Shown: in pieces, positions 42,445 through 45,078 of the stretch
How positions within the stretch are numbered: the first letter of the stretch is position 1
How the letters are laid out: each line of letters starts with the position of its first letter
Assembly: GCA_012269985.1 (NCBI GenBank)
Contig: JAAXJF010000018.1
Span: 1-45,078, forward strand
Source: Acidimicrobiaceae bacterium
Lineage (GTDB): Bacteria > Actinomycetota > Acidimicrobiia > Acidimicrobiales > Ilumatobacteraceae
Length of the DNA stretch: 45,078 nt
Reading direction: 5' to 3'
Position numbers and translations under genes: made by a program
Notes under the pieces: generated by a model
Database searches by the model: none
What the model was told of the DNA's origin: nothing
What the model saw: only the letters and a program-made list of their open reading frames with translations

Positions 42445-43867
42445 CGAGGGCTTCCCAGAGTTGACGAATGCGAGGTTCGCTATCGCTCACCACATCGACA
42501 CCAATTGTCGTATCGGCATCGAGTAACTGGGTGTTTCGTTCGGCTCCCCACTGCGGCCAACCTGCGTCGCGGGTGTGCATGAATGTTGTCATCGAATCTG
42601 AGAACGATGCAGCGAGTTTGCGTCGAGCGGGGGCGTCGCCGGTAAAAAGTTCAACGCCCTTGCGGTCGAGGTTGTTGAGAGCAAACGGAATATCAAGGGC
42701 ATGACAGCTGCCGAGAACGCCACCGAACACCGGTGTTTCGAAGGTAAACCAATAGGAGTGGGTGCTGTGTTTCTGTTGTTGCCGTGCTTCGGCGATGCGG
42801 TGGGCAGGCCAACGGAAGACTCCGTCGGTCTCAAGAGCTGACACCAACTGTGGGGGCGTTGAGCCAGGACGATGATCTCGGTAGATGTCGTAAGCCTCTG
42901 ACGATGCGAAATGACGTTCGAATGTTATGCGTGCTGCTTCCTCGTCGATCTTGGTGTAGTGGGGATCAAAGGCTGTGAAGAGATGCATTTCGTCTCGCGT
43001 CGTTCCAATGATGAGCGGCACAGGGTTGGAGGCCGCAAGGTCTGACGGATCTCCGGGTAGCCAATTGTCGTCGGTTGTCGGAGCGAATGCAGTGAGGGAT
43101 TCATCTGTCGAAGAAAGCATGTCTCCCTGGGCTTTCAGCAACGCGTCAGCTGGTAGGGAAATGAGATCGTCGGGGTGATCTACGCCTGCTGCGGAAAGAA
43201 GTTCTGAAAGTGCCTCATCACCCCTTTCAGACGACCGAAGTTGGGGGATTGACGGGCTCATCGCAATCGCTCCCGAATACAACCCATCAGCGTGTGGGCA
43301 TGCCATGAGCGAAATAACACTCGCACCGCCGGCGGACTCGCCCATGATCGTCACTTGCGATGGATCGCCACCGAATGATGCGATGTTGTTGCGGACCCAT
43401 TGCAATGCATTGACCTGATCGCTGAGACCAGCGTTATCTCGGCCTCTGAACCCGAGTGCTCCCAGGCGATAGTTGATCGTTACGACGACGATGTCGCCAG
43501 AGCGCACGAGATTGCTTCCGTCGTACCAAGGAACCGAACCTGCTCCATTCGTGAAGGCGCCTCCGTGAATCCAGACGAGGACCGGTTTACGGGCCGAGGT
43601 GTCCGCAGTGAACACGTTGAGGGTCAGACATTTTTCGGCCATTGGCTGTGTGCTCTCGCCGAGAAGTTGTTCCATGATTCCGGGAACTTGGAGGCATTGC
43701 GGCCCATACACGGTGGCATCTCGAAGACCGCTCCACGTAGAGGTTTCGAGCTCTGATGGTTGGAAGCGATCGGCAAGTGCGTAGTTGATGCCTTTAAAGA
43801 CGAACACTCCGTCACGGTTGAGTCCGGAGTAATCGCCCAGAGGGGTTGTGGTGTGAGCATGTGTCAT
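42434..43867 (-). CDS. Type B carboxylesterase
   Basis: This 477-residue alpha/beta-hydrolase of the carboxylesterase/cholinesterase family has FKGINYALADRFQPSE, the oxyanion hole HGGAF (101-105) in LVWIHGGAFTNGAG, the nucleophile elbow GESAGG with Ser178, and the catalytic His in GVLGSCHALDIPFAL. No signal peptide is visible, so it is probably cytoplasmic. It hydrolyses esters of unknown identity. It heads the operon with the P1 peptidase, panC and the FAD oxidase. The ATG lacks a Shine-Dalgarno; TACCTT ends 7 nt upstream. Confidence 0.93.
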   Translation of the reverse strand: MTHAHTTTPLGDYSGLNRDGVFVFKGINYALADRFQPSELETSTWSGLRDATVYGPQCLQVPGIMEQLLGESTQPMAEKCLTLNVFTADTSARKPVLVWIHGGAFTNGAGSVPWYDGSNLVRSGDIVVVTINYRLGALGFRGRDNAGLSDQVNALQWVRNNIASFGGDPSQVTIMGESAGGASVISLMACPHADGLYSGAIAMSPSIPQLRSSERGDEALSELLSAAGVDHPDDLISLPADALLKAQGDMLSSTDESLTAFAPTTDDNWLPGDPSDLAASNPVPLIIGTTRDEMHLFTAFDPHYTKIDEEAARITFERHFASSEAYDIYRDHRPGSTPPQLVSALETDGVFRWPAHRIAEARQQQKHSTHSYWFTFETPVFGGVLGSCHALDIPFALNNLDRKGVELFTGDAPARRKLAASFSDSMTTFMHTRDAGWPQWGAERNTQLLDADTTIGVDVVSDSEPRIRQLWEALDVS

Positions 43868-43938
43868 TGCGACGAAGGTAGCGTGCGGAGGTGGTCCGAA
43901 GTCAGATCGGCGCAGTTTCTCATTCGATACGCGGTCGG

Positions 43939-44550
43939 ATGATGGCGAGAGTGGGCGATGCAGTCGCGTGGTGCTGGGACCGGCTATCTGTCATTGCATC
44001 TGTTGGGCCGAAGAGTCGCCGTGGCCGGCGCTTCGGAGCGTTCGGTGAGGGAAGCATTATTTGTTTCCCGGCAACTTCTCTGATGAACGAGCGATTCATC
44101 GAGATCGGTGAGAACACGATGATTGGCCCTCACGTTGCATTGTCGGCGGGGATGGCTCCGGGTCAAGAGTGCCTCTCGCAGCCGGTGGTTCGCATCGGCG
44201 ATCGTTGTTTGATTGGTCGTAGTTCTGGAATTGTCGGACACTTTTCGATCGACATTGGTGACGATGTGTGGACAGGTCATCACGTTTACATCACCGATCA
44301 GAACCATGGCTACGACAACGTTGACATCCCGATTTCCCAGCAATCAATGCCAGAGAAACCAGTGCGTATTGGTTCAGGGTCGTGGCTTGGTCACGGCACT
44401 GTCGTGTTACCTGGCGCTGACATTGGTGAACATGTGGTGATCGGCGCAAACAGTGTGGTGACGGGAAGCATTCCTTCGTTCAGCGTTGCCGTTGGGGCTC
44501 CGGCACGCGTGGTGAAGTCGATGTCAGAGGCTGATGGGTCGCCGTCATAA
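43939..44550 (+). CDS. Hexapeptide-repeat acyltransferase (LbH/WcaF-like)
   Basis: The protein is 203 residues from the ATG at 43939; the next codon is also ATG, and a GTG further upstream could add residues. Left-handed beta-helix repeats are clear: FIEIGENTMIGPHVALSAG, VVRIGDRCLIGRSSGIVGHFSIDIGDDVWTG broken by a loop, then the active-site loop HVYITDQNHGYDNVDIPISQ with the probable catalytic His, and VRIGSGSWLGHGTVVLPG with ADIGEHVVIGANSVVTGSIP. This arrangement is typical of sugar or serine O-acetyltransferases of the maa/WcaF type. Substrate unknown. It is divergent from the esterase gene. Confidence 0.87.
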   Translation: MMARVGDAVAWCWDRLSVIASVGPKSRRGRRFGAFGEGSIICFPATSLMNERFIEIGENTMIGPHVALSAGMAPGQECLSQPVVRIGDRCLIGRSSGIVGHFSIDIGDDVWTGHHVYITDQNHGYDNVDIPISQQSMPEKPVRIGSGSWLGHGTVVLPGADIGEHVVIGANSVVTGSIPSFSVAVGAPARVVKSMSEADGSPS

Positions 44551-44581
44551 GTACTTTGATGATGCTTGAGTTCGTCAGGGT

Positions 44582-45078
44582 TCAGATGTCGAGATCGAGG
44601 GGTGGTTTGCACGCAGGCATCTCGTTATCCGCAGCAAATGTTGCCAGTCGCTCTGAAATTGGAATTTGATTCGCGGTTTCGTAGAAGGGGAGGTTCTCGC
44701 CGCTTTCCCGAAGTTGCGCAGCGTAGTTTCGGCGGTCGCCGAGATATGTGCGGTATTCATCAATCCACAGCGGAATAATCGCCTGGCCTTTTTCGCCTGT
44801 GAGCGGTAACGCCTCAAGCGAGTTCAACATGCGTTCGAGGGTGTCGGTTGCCTCGTCGACGATGTCGGCACGCTGGCGGATGAGTTCGGCGCCGCCTTCG
44901 TCAAGTCGTGTGTAGTTCGCGAGAGCGGTCCGTTCGTCTGCGGCCGTTTCGCAGATGGATTGCGCTGATTCAACCCAGGCGCGATCTTCGACACGGTTGA
45001 CTCCTTCTTTCGAGGCGAAGAACAGTGCCCATATCCAGAATGTTGTGAAAACACCAAATCCGATGAGAGCAGCTGTGC
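44582..45078 (-). CDS. Membrane-anchored protein of unknown function (partial)
   Basis: The frame is open to the right edge, so the 5' end is missing; about 165 C-terminal residues are visible. A single hydrophobic segment (LIGFGVFTTFWIWALFFA) near the start of the visible part is followed by a helical, presumably extracytoplasmic, domain with AWVESAQSICETAADERTAL, ANYTRLDEGGAELIRQRADI and a final ADNEMPACKPPLDLDI. Two cysteines could form a disulfide. I do not recognise a family. The internal ATG at 44830 is not the true start. It converges with the acyltransferase gene about 30 nt away. Confidence 0.65.
   Translation of the reverse strand, partial: TAALIGFGVFTTFWIWALFFASKEGVNRVEDRAWVESAQSICETAADERTALANYTRLDEGGAELIRQRADIVDEATDTLERMLNSLEALPLTGEKGQAIIPLWIDEYRTYLGDRRNYAAQLRESGENLPFYETANQIPISERLATFAADNEMPACKPPLDLDI

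Overview
The window looks like a chromosomal segment from an actinobacterium, most likely an uncultured Acidimicrobiia-type lineage. G+C is medium. It carries mycothiol-type enzymes, a Ddn-like F420-dependent protein, a monomeric NADP isocitrate dehydrogenase and a P1-family peptidase, and many genes appear to be transcribed without a leader. The lineage is an inference from gene content; no rRNA is present. I saw no prophage, insertion sequence, CRISPR array or toxin-antitoxin pair.

Layout. Positions 1-9.5 kb are housekeeping: the 3' end of holA, rpsT on the opposite strand, lepA, an MFS exporter overlapping a photolyase gene, then hrcA-dnaJ-rsmE-hemW and a tRNA-Val(GAC). After a 0.4 kb gap with a possible Cys-rich gene remnant come an RDD membrane protein and a complete branched-chain amino acid type ABC importer, livH-livM-livG-livF, with its lipoprotein receptor livK facing it from the other strand (10.5-16.1 kb). 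From 16.3 to 25.3 kb lie redox and small-molecule enzymes: quinone oxidoreductase, an interrupted Baeyer-Villiger-type monooxygenase, aldo/keto reductase, TlpA-like thioredoxin, a three-gene mycothiol-type cassette, an aminotransferase/glyoxylate reductase pair and a Ddn-like protein. From 25.3 to 31.8 kb, all on the minus strand, are monomeric IDH, an EamA transporter, and a tightly overlapping mscS-unknown-thrH operon. From 31.8 to 39.1 kb are an interrupted UDP-glucose dehydrogenase, a ClC channel, an acyl-CoA carboxyltransferase with an N-terminal biotinyl domain, an MBL hydrolase, a deleted Gfo/Idh remnant and a divergent ProA-like dehydrogenase. From 39.1 to 43.9 kb a minus-strand operon runs carboxylesterase, P1 aminopeptidase, panC, FAD amine/amino acid oxidase. 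The window ends with a hexapeptide acyltransferase and a truncated membrane protein.

The most interesting points are these. (1) LivH carries an extra secreted beta-sandwich-like domain ahead of the permease. (2) A putative beta-alanine-releasing P1 peptidase is translationally coupled to pantothenate synthetase, with an amine-oxidase-like gene downstream. (3) Several genes have single-site lesions at decisive residues: LivG Walker A Lys to Thr, the carboxyltransferase biotinyl Lys to Asn, two in-frame TAG codons in the monooxygenase and one in-frame TAA in Ugd. These could mean real gene decay or base errors in the assembly. (4) At least nine genes without a Shine-Dalgarno sequence have a TAnnnT hexamer 6-9 nt before the start codon, which suggests widespread leaderless transcription.
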